Assembly: GCF_038967635.1 (NCBI RefSeq)
Contig: NZ_CP152413.1
Span: 6,762,001-6,826,000 of the forward strand
Length of the DNA stretch: 64,000 bases
Direction: 5' to 3'
Source of the DNA: Bradyrhizobium sp. B124
Lineage (GTDB): Bacteria > Pseudomonadota > Alphaproteobacteria > Rhizobiales > Xanthobacteraceae
Numbering within the stretch: position 1 is the stretch's first letter; the number at the start of each line of letters is the position of its first letter. The notes under the pieces are model-generated. The model saw nothing but the letters and a program-made list of their open reading frames with translations, was not told where the DNA came from and made no database searches. Shown here piece by piece: positions 1 to 8,900 of the stretch. Both the position numbers and the translations under genes were made by a program.

Positions 1-2
1 AG

Positions 3-536
3 GAGCTTTGCGAGCGCGTCGAACGCGAGATCGGGCCGATCGAGGTTTGCCTGTTCAATGCCGGCTCGAACGTCAAGAAGGAGCTGCATGAGACCAGCGA
101 AAAGCTGTTCTTCAAGGCCTGGGAGCTCGCCTGCTTCGCCGGCTTCCTGGTCGGGCGCGAGGCGACCCGGCACATGCTGCGGCATGGCCGCGGTACCATG
201 CTGTTCACCGGCGCGACCGCGAGCGTGCGCGGCAGCAGCGGCTTTGCGGCATTCGCGTCCGCCAAGTTCGGCCTGCGCGCGGTCGCCCAGGCGATGGCGC
301 GCGAGCTCGGGCCCAAGAATATCCATGTCGCACATCTGTTGATCGATGCCGGTGTCGACAGCCCGGCCATCCACCAGCGGATGAAGGCCGCCACCGGCGT
401 CGACGCATCAGAGATCCCGCCGGACACGCTGACACGCACGTCATCGATCGCGGAGGCCTACTGGTTCGTGCACCAGCAGAGCCGCGACGGATGGAGCCAT
501 GAACTGGATCTGCGTCCCTCCGTCGAGAAATGGTGA
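3..536 (+). CDS. SDR family oxidoreductase, 5'-truncated
   Basis: The reading frame is open from the left edge, so the N-terminus with the nucleotide-binding glycine motif lies outside the window. The visible 177 residues include the SDR structural motif NAG (in LFNAGSN) and the later ARELGPKNIHV segment typical of classical SDRs. At the catalytic position the usual Tyr-x-x-x-Lys reads F-A-S-A-K, so the tyrosine is phenylalanine; I recall close rhizobial relatives with the same substitution, and this may be a non-classical SDR. The stop lies 4 bases before the start of the GST gene, suggesting co-transcription. Substrate unknown. Confidence 0.85.
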   Translation, partial: ELCERVEREIGPIEVCLFNAGSNVKKELHETSEKLFFKAWELACFAGFLVGREATRHMLRHGRGTMLFTGATASVRGSSGFAAFASAKFGLRAVAQAMARELGPKNIHVAHLLIDAGVDSPAIHQRMKAATGVDASEIPPDTLTRTSSIAEAYWFVHQQSRDGWSHELDLRPSVEKW

Positions 537-540
537 CGTC

Positions 541-1185
541 ATGCCGGAGATGCTGACGCTATGGGGGGTGGGAACATCGCGGACGATCCGGGCCCATTGG
601 GCGTTGCACGAACTGGGGCTGGACTATCACTGCAAGCCGATCCTGCCGCGCTCCGGCGAGACCAAGACGCCGGAATACACCCTGCTCAATCCGCGGCAGA
701 AGATTCCCCTGCTGCAGGACGGCGACTTCACGATTGGGGAGAGTGCGGCCATCGTCGCCTATCTGGCGCGCCATTACTCCAACCCGAACATGTCGCTCGT
801 TCCCGTCGAGGAGCGCGACTTTGCGCGATGGCTGGAATGGTGCTTCTTCATCGTGGCCGAGCTCGACTCGACCAGCCTCTATGTGATGCGCCGCCATGAC
901 GTCCAAGGCCTCGCCCACATCTACGGCCATGCTCCGGACGTCGTCGTGAAAGCGGCCGAGTATTTTCGCCAGCAGCTCCGCCATGTCGAAGTCGCCTTGT
1001 CGGACGGCCGCCAATATCTGATGGGCGATCAGTTCACCAGCGCGGATATCCTGCTGACGACCTGCCTGGTATGGGCGATCGATTACGGTGTCGGTGTCTG
1101 CGAGGTCGCAACGCCCTATCTCGATCGCGTCACGGCACGGCCGGCCTACACGGAAAGTGTCGCGATCAATACCGTGAAGAGCTGA
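541..1185 (+). CDS. Glutathione S-transferase family protein
   Basis: This 214-residue protein has the length and two-domain layout of cytosolic GSTs. It has an N-terminal thioredoxin-like half (residues 1-80) with the cis-proline region QKIPLL and the glutathione-contacting GESAAI segment, then an all-helical C-terminal half containing the GDQFTSADILL motif that caps the fold. The ATG at 541 is chosen because it begins directly with the GST fold and follows the upstream stop by 4 bases; an earlier in-frame ATG at 499 would add 14 residues overlapping the SDR gene. Likely role is conjugation or isomerisation of an unknown electrophile with the SDR. Confidence 0.88.
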   Translation: MPEMLTLWGVGTSRTIRAHWALHELGLDYHCKPILPRSGETKTPEYTLLNPRQKIPLLQDGDFTIGESAAIVAYLARHYSNPNMSLVPVEERDFARWLEWCFFIVAELDSTSLYVMRRHDVQGLAHIYGHAPDVVVKAAEYFRQQLRHVEVALSDGRQYLMGDQFTSADILLTTCLVWAIDYGVGVCEVATPYLDRVTARPAYTESVAINTVKS

Positions 1186-1468
1186 CCGGCCTCGCCATTC
1201 AGGGTTGGCGCTGCCGGGGACCGCCGATCTCGCATCCTGGCATCAGACCAAACCGGCCGTGCAGCCCGCGCCAGAGGCCGCCGCACAGTACGCTCAGAAG
1301 CTTGCGCATCGACTTCCCCTTCGACATCCGCCAGTTGCGATCCTGCTGGCGTCGTCGGCGGAATGACAGAGTCAATTCTGGGCAGGCCTGCGTAGTTTTT
1401 AAGCAGGGCGCGCTCGCGGCCGCGCGGCGCGCGCCGAAAAATCTCATGAGATTCAAACGCCGATGGTG

Positions 1469-1484
1469 TGGCACGCCTCGTGCA
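1469..1484 (+). promoter_or_regulatory. Putative sigma-54 (-24/-12) promoter of the guanidine operon
   Basis: TGGCACG-CCTC-GTGCA matches the RpoN consensus TGGCACG-N4-TTGCA at every defined position except one (G for the first T of the -12 element). GG and GC fall at the correct spacing. Twelve bases on, near 1495, is where the riboswitch aptamer begins, so the predicted transcript start fits. An RpoN promoter makes sense for a nitrogen-source operon under NtrC. I saw no clear NtrC site upstream (1186-1468 shows nothing recognisable). Confidence 0.55.
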
Positions 1485-1494
1485 TCAAGGGCAT

Positions 1495-1610
1495 CGAGTT
1501 GGCCGCTAGGGTTCCGATCTTGCGAAGCAAGGTGCTGGTCCGAGAGCAGCCGCTTGCGGGGGAGACATCCCCGCAGGTGCACGGCGGGATAAAAGCCCGG
1601 GAGACCTCGT
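1495..1610 (+). ncRNA. Guanidine-I riboswitch (ykkC-yxkD leader)
   Basis: The segment carries the conserved ykkC blocks in order: CTAGGGTTCCG (from 1506), a short hairpin CTTGC-GAA-GCAAG, GGTCCGAGAG (from 1537), a hairpin TGCGGGG/CCCCGCA, then ACGGCGGGATAAAAGCCCGG followed by GAGA. CGAG at 1495 and CTCG at 1606 can close the outer stem. This is the hallmark of the aptamer that binds free guanidinium and turns expression on. It sits directly before an intrinsic terminator and a guanidine-type ABC/carboxylase operon, its expected regulon. Confidence 0.93.
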
Positions 1611-1615
1611 TAGCC

Positions 1616-1657
1616 AAGGGATTGGCGGAGCGATGGTCTTTTCGCCAGTCCCTTTTT
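1616..1657 (+). terminator. Riboswitch-controlled intrinsic terminator
   Basis: AAGGGATTGGCG (1616-1627) pairs with CGCCAGTCCCTT (1643-1654), twelve base pairs with one G-U, followed by a T run through 1657. The stem starts six bases after the aptamer, so guanidine binding could prevent its formation. The first structural gene begins 26 bases after the T run. Confidence 0.8.
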
Positions 1658-1683
1658 GTGAAGTTTCGCAAGAGGGATCGGCA

Positions 1684-2757
1684 ATGAACAAGTTCTCTTT
1701 CTTCCTCCGCTCTGTTGTCATCGGCTGCGCGATCGTGCTCGCGGCCGCATCCGTCGCTGACGCCGCACCGAAGAAAAGCTTCAAGGTCGCCTGGTCGATC
1801 TATGTCGGGTGGATGCCGTGGGGCTATGCGGCCGACACCGGCATCGTCAAGAAGTGGGCCGACAAATACGGCATCACGATCGAGGTCAAGCAGTTCAACG
1901 ACTACGTCGAATCGATCAACCAGTACACCGCCGGCGGCTATGATGCCGTCACCATCACCAACATGGACGCGCTGTCGATTCCGGCGGCTGGCGGTGTCGA
2001 CACCACCGCGGTCGTGATGGGCGATTTCTCCAACGGCAACGACGCCGTGATCCTCAAGAACAAGTCGGATCTCGCCGCGATCAAGGGCCAGACGGTCAAT
2101 CTGGTCGAGTTCTCGGTGTCGCACTATCTGCTGGCGCGCGCGCTCGAGACCAGCAAGCTGAGCGAGAAGGACGTCAAGGTCGTCAACACCTCCGATGCCG
2201 ATATCGCCGCCGCCTACAAGACATCAGACGTCAATGCGGTCGTGACCTGGAATCCGATCGTGACGGAAATCCTCGGCTCACCCGATGCAAAGAAGGTGTT
2301 CGACTCCTCGCAGATCCCCGGCGAGATCATGGACCTGATGGTGGTGAACACGGAGGTTGCCAAGGACAATCCTGATTTCGCCAAGGCGCTGGTCGGCATC
2401 TGGTATGAGACGCTGTCCAAGATGACGGCGAACGATCCCGCCGCGAAAGCCGCCAAGGAAGCGATGGCCAAGGCCTCCGGCACCGACCTCGCAGGTTTCG
2501 ACAGCCAGCTCTCGACCACAAAACTGTTCGACAAGGCAACCGACGCCGAAGCGTTTACGCGCAGCCAGACCATCGGCGTGACCATGGACCGCGTCCGCAA
2601 GTTCCTGTTCGACAAAGATCTGCTCGGCAAGGGCGCGAAATCCGCCGATGCCGTTGGGATCGAGCTCGCCGACAAGTCGGTGCTGGGCGACAAGTCGAAC
2701 GTCAAGCTGCGCTTCGACCCGACCTACATGGACGAAGTCGCCAAAGGCAAGCTTTGA
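1684..2757 (+). CDS. Guanidine (formerly 'urea') ABC transporter substrate-binding protein
   Basis: A 357-residue periplasmic binding protein of the NitT/TauT/SsuA type, in the subfamily long annotated as urea-carboxylase-associated. Residues 1-27 form a signal peptide (MNKFSFFLRS start, hydrophobic core, cleavage after ADA). The mature N-terminus is aromatic-rich (WSIYVGWMPWGY), which could suit a flat cation such as guanidinium; that is inference. The ATG at 1684 is preferred over an earlier in-frame start at 1633, which lies inside the terminator hairpin; AGAGGGA is the ribosome site. It is the first gene after the riboswitch. Confidence 0.88.
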   Translation: MNKFSFFLRSVVIGCAIVLAAASVADAAPKKSFKVAWSIYVGWMPWGYAADTGIVKKWADKYGITIEVKQFNDYVESINQYTAGGYDAVTITNMDALSIPAAGGVDTTAVVMGDFSNGNDAVILKNKSDLAAIKGQTVNLVEFSVSHYLLARALETSKLSEKDVKVVNTSDADIAAAYKTSDVNAVVTWNPIVTEILGSPDAKKVFDSSQIPGEIMDLMVVNTEVAKDNPDFAKALVGIWYETLSKMTANDPAAKAAKEAMAKASGTDLAGFDSQLSTTKLFDKATDAEAFTRSQTIGVTMDRVRKFLFDKDLLGKGAKSADAVGIELADKSVLGDKSNVKLRFDPTYMDEVAKGKL

Positions 2758-2803
2758 CGTCAAGCTCTGACGCGCATCGCGTCGCCTCAAGCAGGAGCCG
2801 GAC

Positions 2804-3622
2804 ATGCGACTTGTGAACATACGGCCGGGACGGCAGACGCGATTCTATCTGCTCGCGCTGCCGTTCGTATTGGTCGCAATCGCCTACTTCGCCGGCTCCA
2901 GCGCGCGGCTCACGCAAAACCCGAACGACAAGCTGCTGCCGGCGCTGCCCAGCATGGTGCAGGCCGTCAAGCAGATGGCGTTCGAGGTCGATCCGCGCAC
3001 CGGCGGCTATCTGATGGCCTCCGACACCGTCGCCAGCCTGGGGCGACTGGGGTCGGCGCTGGCGATCTCGACGGTGGCGGCGCTCGTCCTCGGCATCGTG
3101 ATCGGGCTGTTGCCGGGCGCCAATGCCCTGCTCGGGCCGTTCGTGTCGGTGACTTCGATGGTGCCGCCACTGGCATTGTTGCCGATCCTGTTCATCGTGA
3201 TGGGGTTGGGTGAGAACTCGAAGATCGCGCTGATCGTGATCGGGACGCTGCCCTGCATGATCCGCGACCTCGCCATGAAGGTGCAGGAGCTGCCGCGCGA
3301 GCAGATCGTCAAGGCGCAGACGCTCGGCGCCTCGACCTGGCAGATCGCGCTGCGCGTCGCGATGCCGCAAACGCTGCCGCGGCTGATCGACGTGCTGCGG
3401 CTGCAACTTGGACCGGCGTGGCTGTTCCTGATCGCAGCAGAGGCGATCGCCTCGGATTCCGGGCTCGGCTACCGGATCTTCCTGGTGCGCCGCTATCTCG
3501 CGATGGACGTCATCATCCCCTACGTCGCCTGGATCACGCTGCTGGCGTTCCTGATCGATGTCGGCCTGCGCGTCACGCAGCGCAGGCTGTTTCCCTGGTT
3601 TGCCTCGGTGAGGGCGGAATGA
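2804..3622 (+). CDS. ABC transporter permease (guanidine uptake)
   Basis: A 272-residue inner-membrane permease of the binding-protein-dependent family. It has an N-terminal hydrophobic anchor (FYLLALPFVLVAIAYF), a core of further membrane segments, and the cytoplasmic EAA-type loop (EQIVKAQTLGASTWQIALRV) that contacts the ATPase. Starts at the ATG at 2804 after CAGGAG. Its stop overlaps the ATPase start (ATGA at 3619). With the binding protein and ATPase it should form the importer feeding guanidine to the carboxylase. Confidence 0.9.
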   Translation: MRLVNIRPGRQTRFYLLALPFVLVAIAYFAGSSARLTQNPNDKLLPALPSMVQAVKQMAFEVDPRTGGYLMASDTVASLGRLGSALAISTVAALVLGIVIGLLPGANALLGPFVSVTSMVPPLALLPILFIVMGLGENSKIALIVIGTLPCMIRDLAMKVQELPREQIVKAQTLGASTWQIALRVAMPQTLPRLIDVLRLQLGPAWLFLIAAEAIASDSGLGYRIFLVRRYLAMDVIIPYVAWITLLAFLIDVGLRVTQRRLFPWFASVRAE

Positions 3623-4452
3623 GCGCGATCCGGTTCGACGACGTCTGGAAGGAATATGGCGATCACATTGTGCTCGAGCGCATCACGATGGAGGTCGAGC
3701 CGCGCGCCTTCATTGCGCTAGTCGGCCCGTCCGGCTGCGGCAAGACCACGCTGCTCCGGATGCTGCTCGGTGAGGAGCAGCCGAGCCGCGGCCAGATCAT
3801 GGTCGACGGCAAGCCGTTGCGCGCCGAGCCGGATGCCGACCGCGGCGTGGTGTTCCAGCGCTACTCGGTGTTTCCGCATCTGACCGTGCTGCAAAACGTC
3901 ATGCTGGGCCGCGAACTGCGCGACGCCAAATTCACCGCCCGGCTGTTCGGCGCCGCGCGCCGCGCCGCCACCGACGAGGCCGTGGTGTTGCTTGCCGAGG
4001 TCGGGCTCGCCGGTCAGGAGAGCAAATATCCATCTGCACTGTCGGGCGGCATGCAGCAGCGCCTCGCCCTCGCGCAGGCGATCATGCGCGGTCCAAAAAT
4101 CCTGCTGCTCGACGAGCCGTTCGGCGCGCTCGATCCGGGGATTCGCGCCGACATCCATGTGTTGATGAAGCGGCTCTGGAACGAGACACATCTGACTATC
4201 GTGATGGTGACGCATGACCTCAGCGAGGCGTTCGGGCTCGCGACGCGCGTGATCGCGCTGGAGCGGCAGCGCAACCGGCCGGAGGAGCGCGAGCGCTACG
4301 GCGCCACGGTGTCACGCGACCTCGAGATCTTCCCACGCCGCAGCGCGGAGCCGCGGTCATCCGTTCAACCAGCTCCGATCGGGACGGCCCGGTCAGACAA
4401 GGAGCATCAGCCGGGACGGCCCGGCGCTCTCGTCTTGAAGGAGCAACCATGA
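3619..4452 (+). CDS. ABC transporter ATP-binding protein (guanidine uptake)
   Basis: A 277-residue ATPase of the NitT/TauT class. Walker A is GPSGCGKTT near residue 33, the Q-loop is VFQRYSVF, the signature is LSGGMQQR, and Walker B is ILLLDEPFGALD, followed by the switch histidine in VTHD. The last 50 residues are rich in Arg and Pro and look poorly conserved. The start at 3619 overlaps the permease stop, and its own stop overlaps the next start (ATGA at 4449), so translation is coupled through the operon. Confidence 0.92.
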   Translation: MSAIRFDDVWKEYGDHIVLERITMEVEPRAFIALVGPSGCGKTTLLRMLLGEEQPSRGQIMVDGKPLRAEPDADRGVVFQRYSVFPHLTVLQNVMLGRELRDAKFTARLFGAARRAATDEAVVLLAEVGLAGQESKYPSALSGGMQQRLALAQAIMRGPKILLLDEPFGALDPGIRADIHVLMKRLWNETHLTIVMVTHDLSEAFGLATRVIALERQRNRPEERERYGATVSRDLEIFPRRSAEPRSSVQPAPIGTARSDKEHQPGRPGALVLKEQP

Positions 4453-5294
4453 TCCTCACAGAGGAACAGAAGGCCGAGATCGCGGCGCATACCCGACGTT
4501 ACAACGAGCTGAAGGCGGCAGGGCAGGAGCATGCGCCGCGGGCGCTGCCGGCGCCAACCGCGCGCGACGCTGCGTCGATCGCCACCGATGCGATCATCCA
4601 TCGCGAGACGATTCCGGCCGGCTGGTACTGGACCACACGGCTGAACCGCGGCGACACGCTGCGTATCGTCAACAGTTCGGGGACATCGACCGTCAGCCTT
4701 CTTGCCTGGAACAGCGCCGACACCACCGAGCGGCTCAACCACGCCGACACCATCAAGGTGCAGTGGGCGGCGCGGCTGCAGAAGGGCCGCGTGCTGCTCT
4801 CGGACATGGGGCGTGCGCTGCTCGGCATCACCGAGGACAGCAGCGCCGCGCATGATGCCGTGGTCGGCGGCTCGACCGCGGCGACCAACCTGGCGAAATA
4901 CGGCGAAGGGAGTTTCCGCAACACGAGCGACAATTTCGTTCTGGCTGCGGCGAAGCTCGGGCTCGATCGCCGCGACGTGCATCCCTGCGTCAGCTTCTTT
5001 GCACCGGTTGCGATCGAGGCGGGCGGCAGGTTCGTGTGGTCCGACGCACGCCGAGAGAAGGGAGACTTCGTCGATCTGCGTGCGGAGGTGGACCTGCTGA
5101 TTGCGCTGTCGAACTGTCCGCATCCGCTCGATCCCGCGGAAAGCTATCCGCAGGCGAGCGTGGAGATCGTGCGCTACCGCTCGGCCAAGCCCGCCGCCGA
5201 CGATTTGTGCCGCACTGCGACGGCGGAGGCGGTCCGCGCCTATCAGAACAACGCGCTGTATCTCGGCGAGACGAGCGAAGGAGACGTGCGATGA
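4449..5294 (+). CDS. DUF1989 protein, urea-amidolyase-associated protein 1; probable carboxyguanidine deiminase subunit
   Basis: A 281-residue member of the DUF1989 family historically called urea carboxylase-associated protein 1. Related pairs have been shown to act as the two subunits (CgdA/CgdB) of carboxyguanidine deiminase, which turns carboxyguanidine into allophanate and ammonia. Family features seen are the RGDTLRIV segment near residue 69, an acidic-rich central region (DSSAAHDAVVGGST) and SFFAPV. It overlaps the ATPase stop and the next gene by 4 bases each. I do not assign the letter A or B. Confidence 0.85.
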   Translation: MILTEEQKAEIAAHTRRYNELKAAGQEHAPRALPAPTARDAASIATDAIIHRETIPAGWYWTTRLNRGDTLRIVNSSGTSTVSLLAWNSADTTERLNHADTIKVQWAARLQKGRVLLSDMGRALLGITEDSSAAHDAVVGGSTAATNLAKYGEGSFRNTSDNFVLAAAKLGLDRRDVHPCVSFFAPVAIEAGGRFVWSDARREKGDFVDLRAEVDLLIALSNCPHPLDPAESYPQASVEIVRYRSAKPAADDLCRTATAEAVRAYQNNALYLGETSEGDVR

Positions 5295-5929
5295 CCACGC
5301 AATCCGCTCAGACCCGTGGCCGCGTCGTTCTCGACGTGGAAATTCCCGCGCGCAAGCCATGGTCGGCCATCATCCGCAAAGGCCAGACGCTGCGGATCAC
5401 GGACACTCATGGCCAGCAGGCGGTCGATACGCTGTTCTATCGCGCCGACGATTTTGGCGAGCGGTACAGCGGCCAGGATACGTTGCGCGCGCAGGGCTCG
5501 GCCTATGTCGGGCTCGGCACCAGGATCATGTCCAATGAAGGCCGGGTGATGCTGCGCGTCACCGCCGACAGTTGCGGCCAGCACGATACCTCCGCCGGCG
5601 CCTGCTCCTGCGAAAGCAACACCGTGCGGTTCGGGCACCAGACCCGCTACCAGCACGCCTGCCGCGAGAATTTTGCGATCGAAGCTGCGAAATACGGCAT
5701 GTCGAAGCGCGACATCGTGCCGAATTTAAACTTCTTCATGAACGTGCCGATAGATCCCGCCGGAAATTTCACCGTGGTCGACGGCGTCTCCAAACCGGGT
5801 GACGCCATCGAGCTGGTCGCCGAGATGGACGTGCTCTGCCTGATCTCGAACTGCCCGCAGATCAACAATCCCTGCAACGGCTTTTTCCCGACGCCGGTGC
5901 AGGTCACGATCTTCGAGCCGGAGGCGTGA
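5291..5929 (+). CDS. DUF1989 protein, urea-amidolyase-associated protein 2; probable carboxyguanidine deiminase subunit
   Basis: A 212-residue paralogue of the preceding protein. Both share the KGQTLRITDTHGQQAVDTLF-type N-terminal block. This one carries a Cys/His-rich stretch (SCGQHDTSAGACSCESN, then CRENF) suited to metal binding. The ATG at 5291 overlaps the previous stop; a longer in-frame reading from 5036 is only read-through over the upstream gene. Its stop is 4 bases before the carboxylase start. Expected to form a heteromeric deiminase with its neighbour, producing allophanate. Confidence 0.85.
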   Translation: MTTQSAQTRGRVVLDVEIPARKPWSAIIRKGQTLRITDTHGQQAVDTLFYRADDFGERYSGQDTLRAQGSAYVGLGTRIMSNEGRVMLRVTADSCGQHDTSAGACSCESNTVRFGHQTRYQHACRENFAIEAAKYGMSKRDIVPNLNFFMNVPIDPAGNFTVVDGVSKPGDAIELVAEMDVLCLISNCPQINNPCNGFFPTPVQVTIFEPEA

Positions 5930-5932
5930 GGC

Positions 5933-8900
5933 ATGTTCAGCAAGGTCCTGATTGCCAACCGCGGCGAGATCGCCGGGCGGATCGGAAAGACATTGCACCG
6001 CATGGGCATCGGCTCGGTCGCGGTCTATTCCGACGCCGACCGCTTCACGCGGCCGGTGCTCGAGGCCGACGAGGCGGTGCGCATTGGTCCGGCACCGGCG
6101 GCCGAGAGCTATCTCAACGTCGATGCGATCATGGCTGCGTGTCTTGCGACCGGCGCGCAGGCGGTGCATCCCGGCTACGGCTTCCTGTCGGAGAACCGCC
6201 GCTTCGCCGAGCGGCTCGCCGAACATGGCATCAAGTTCATCGGGCCGCGGCCTGAGCATCTCGACGCCTTCGGCCTCAAGCATCGGGCGCGCGAGATCGC
6301 CGAGCGCAGCGGCGTGCCGCTGCTGCCGGGCTCCGGCCTGCTGGAGACCATCGAGGAGGCGGTGCGCGAGGCTGACAGAATCGGCTTTCCGGTGATGCTG
6401 AAAAGCACGGCGGGCGGCGGCGGCATCGGCATGCAGCTCTGCCACGACATGGCAACGCTGCGCGAGCGGTTTGAATCGGTGCAGCGCACGGCGCGGGCGA
6501 GCTTCGGTGATGCCCGGGTCTATCTCGAGCGGTTCGTCGCCCAAGCCCGCCACATCGAGGTGCAGATCTTCGGTAACGGCAAGGGCGATGTGGTCGCGCT
6601 CGGCGAACGCGATTGCTCGCTGCAGCGGCGCAACCAGAAGGTCTTTGAGGAGACCCCCGCGCCCGGTCTCTCCGCCGAGATCAGGCAACGGCTGCACGCG
6701 GCCGCGGTGTCGCTCGGCAAGGCGGTCGCTTACGAATCCGCCGGTACGGTGGAGTTCATCTATGACGTCGCGCGCGAGGATTTCTACTTTCTCGAGGTGA
6801 ACACCCGCCTGCAGGTCGAGCATCCCGTCACCGAGCAGGTCACTGGCGTCGACCTCGTGGAATGGATGATCCGGCAGGCGGCCGGCGAGGATGTGCTGGG
6901 CGAGGCCGGCGCGCTCGCACCGAGGGGCGCGGCGATCGAGGTGCGGCTCTACGCCGAGAACCCGGGCGCAGGCTTTCGCCCGAGCGCGGGCAGGCTGACG
7001 CAGGTCGCGTTTTCGCCGGATGCGCGGATCGACGGATGGATCGAGACCGGCACCGAGGTCTCGCCGTTCTACGATCCGATGCTGGCCAAGATCATCGTGT
7101 CGGCCGAGACGCGCGAGGCCGCGATCGCAAAGCTGGCGAAAGCGCTGGATGACACGGTCGTTGCCGGCATCGAGACCAATCTCGATTATCTCCGCGCGAT
7201 CGCGGCGTCTGACGTGTTCCGCGGCGGCAAGGTGGCGACCAGCGTGCTCGGCGCATTCGCCTATCGCCCCCGCACCATCGACGTCGTCGCACCGGGTGCG
7301 CAGAGTGGGGTGCAGGAATTGCCCGGCCGGCTGCATCTCTGGCATGTCGGCGTGCCGCCGAGCGGGCCGATGGATGAGCGGTCGTTTCGTCTTGCCAACC
7401 GCGTGGTCGGCAATCCGGAGACCACGACCGCGCTGGAGCTGACGGTCAACGGGCCGACCCTGCGCTTCAATACCGATGCGATCGTCGCGCTCGCGGGTGC
7501 ACGCATGAAGGCATCGCTCGACGGTACCGAGGTCGCTCATGACGAGCCGGTCGCGGTGTGCGCGGGCCAGACGCTTGTCATCGGCAGCATCAAGGGCCCG
7601 GGCCAGCGCAGCTATCTCGCCGTGCGCGGCGGCATCGCCGTGCCCGAGATTCTCGGCTCGCGGGCGGTGTTTGCGCTCGGCGCCTTCGGCGGCCATGCGA
7701 CCGGCTCGCTGAAGGCCGGCGAGGTGCTGCACATCGGTGCCGAGCGATCTGGCCTTGCCTTGCCGCGGCGCGCTGCGGAGGACGAGCGGCCGGAGCTGAC
7801 TTCGGCGTGGCAGATCGGCGTGGTCTACGGCCCGCATGGTGCGCCGGATTTCTTCCTCGACGAGGACATCGAGACGCTATTCGCGGCGAGCTACGAGGTG
7901 CACTTCAACAGCGCCCGCACCGGCGTGCGGCTGATCGGGCCTAAGCCGCGCTGGGCCCGCGCCGACGGCGGCGAGGCCGGACTGCATCCGTCGAACATTC
8001 ACGACAACGCCTATGCGGTCGGCTCGATCGATTTCACCGGCGACATGCCGATCATTCTGGGACCGGACGGACCGAGTCTCGGCGGCTTCGTCTGTCCGGC
8101 GGTCGTCGCGCGCGACGAGCTCTGGAAGATCGGCCAGCTCAGGCCCGGCGACACCGTCCGCTTCGTTCCGGTGAAACGCGACGATCCCGTCGCCGGCCCC
8201 ACGGTGCTCCAAGCGCCCGAGCTCGGCGCGGCCATCGTTGGCCGCAACGATGATGGTCCGATTCCGGTGGTGTACCGGCGCGCCGGCGACGACAATCTCC
8301 TGGTCGAATATGGCCCGATGGAGCTCGACATCGCGCTGCGGCTGCGCGTGCATGTGCTGGCGCAGGCGCTGGAAGAAGCAAAACTCGGCGGCCTGATCGA
8401 CCTCACGCCCGGCATCCGCTCGCTGCAGATCCATTATGACGGCACGGCGCTGTCGCGAACGAAGCTGCTCGACGTACTGCGAAAGATCGAGCGCGAACTG
8501 CCGCCGGTCGATGCGATGCGGGTGCCGAGCCGCACCGTGCATCTGCCGTTGTCATGGCGGGATCCAGAGGCCGAGCTTGCGATGCGCAAATATCAGGAGC
8601 TGGTGCGCGCGGATGCGCCGTGGTGTCCGTCGAATGTCGAGTTCATCCGGCGCATCAACGGCCTCGGCAGCGAGGATGATGTTCGCCGCGTCGTGTTCGA
8701 CGCCGATTATTTCGTGCTCGGCCTCGGCGACGTCTATCTCGGCGCGCCGGTGGCGACCCCGCTCGACCCGCGGCATCGGCTGGTGACCACCAAGTACAAT
8801 CCGGCGCGCACCTGGACGCCGGAGAACGCGGTCGGCATCGGCGGCGCCTATATGTGCATCTACGGCATGGAAGGGCCGGGCGGCTACCAGCTGTTCGGCC

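Noticed and set aside
1199..1592. Short frames on both strands over 1199-1592
   Set aside because: They overlap the sigma-54 promoter and the guanidine-I riboswitch and show no family features.
4449..5929. The DUF1989 pair considered as urea amidolyase or a ureidoglycolate-type enzyme
   Set aside because: Context (guanidine-I riboswitch, guanidine-type carboxylase, ABC importer) and family knowledge fit carboxyguanidine deiminase subunits better; no allophanate hydrolase domain is present.
5726..7837. A 703-residue minus-strand open frame over the carboxylase
   Set aside because: Shadow of the carboxylase: no motifs, low-complexity Arg/Ala/Asp composition, while the plus strand has intact biotin carboxylase motifs.
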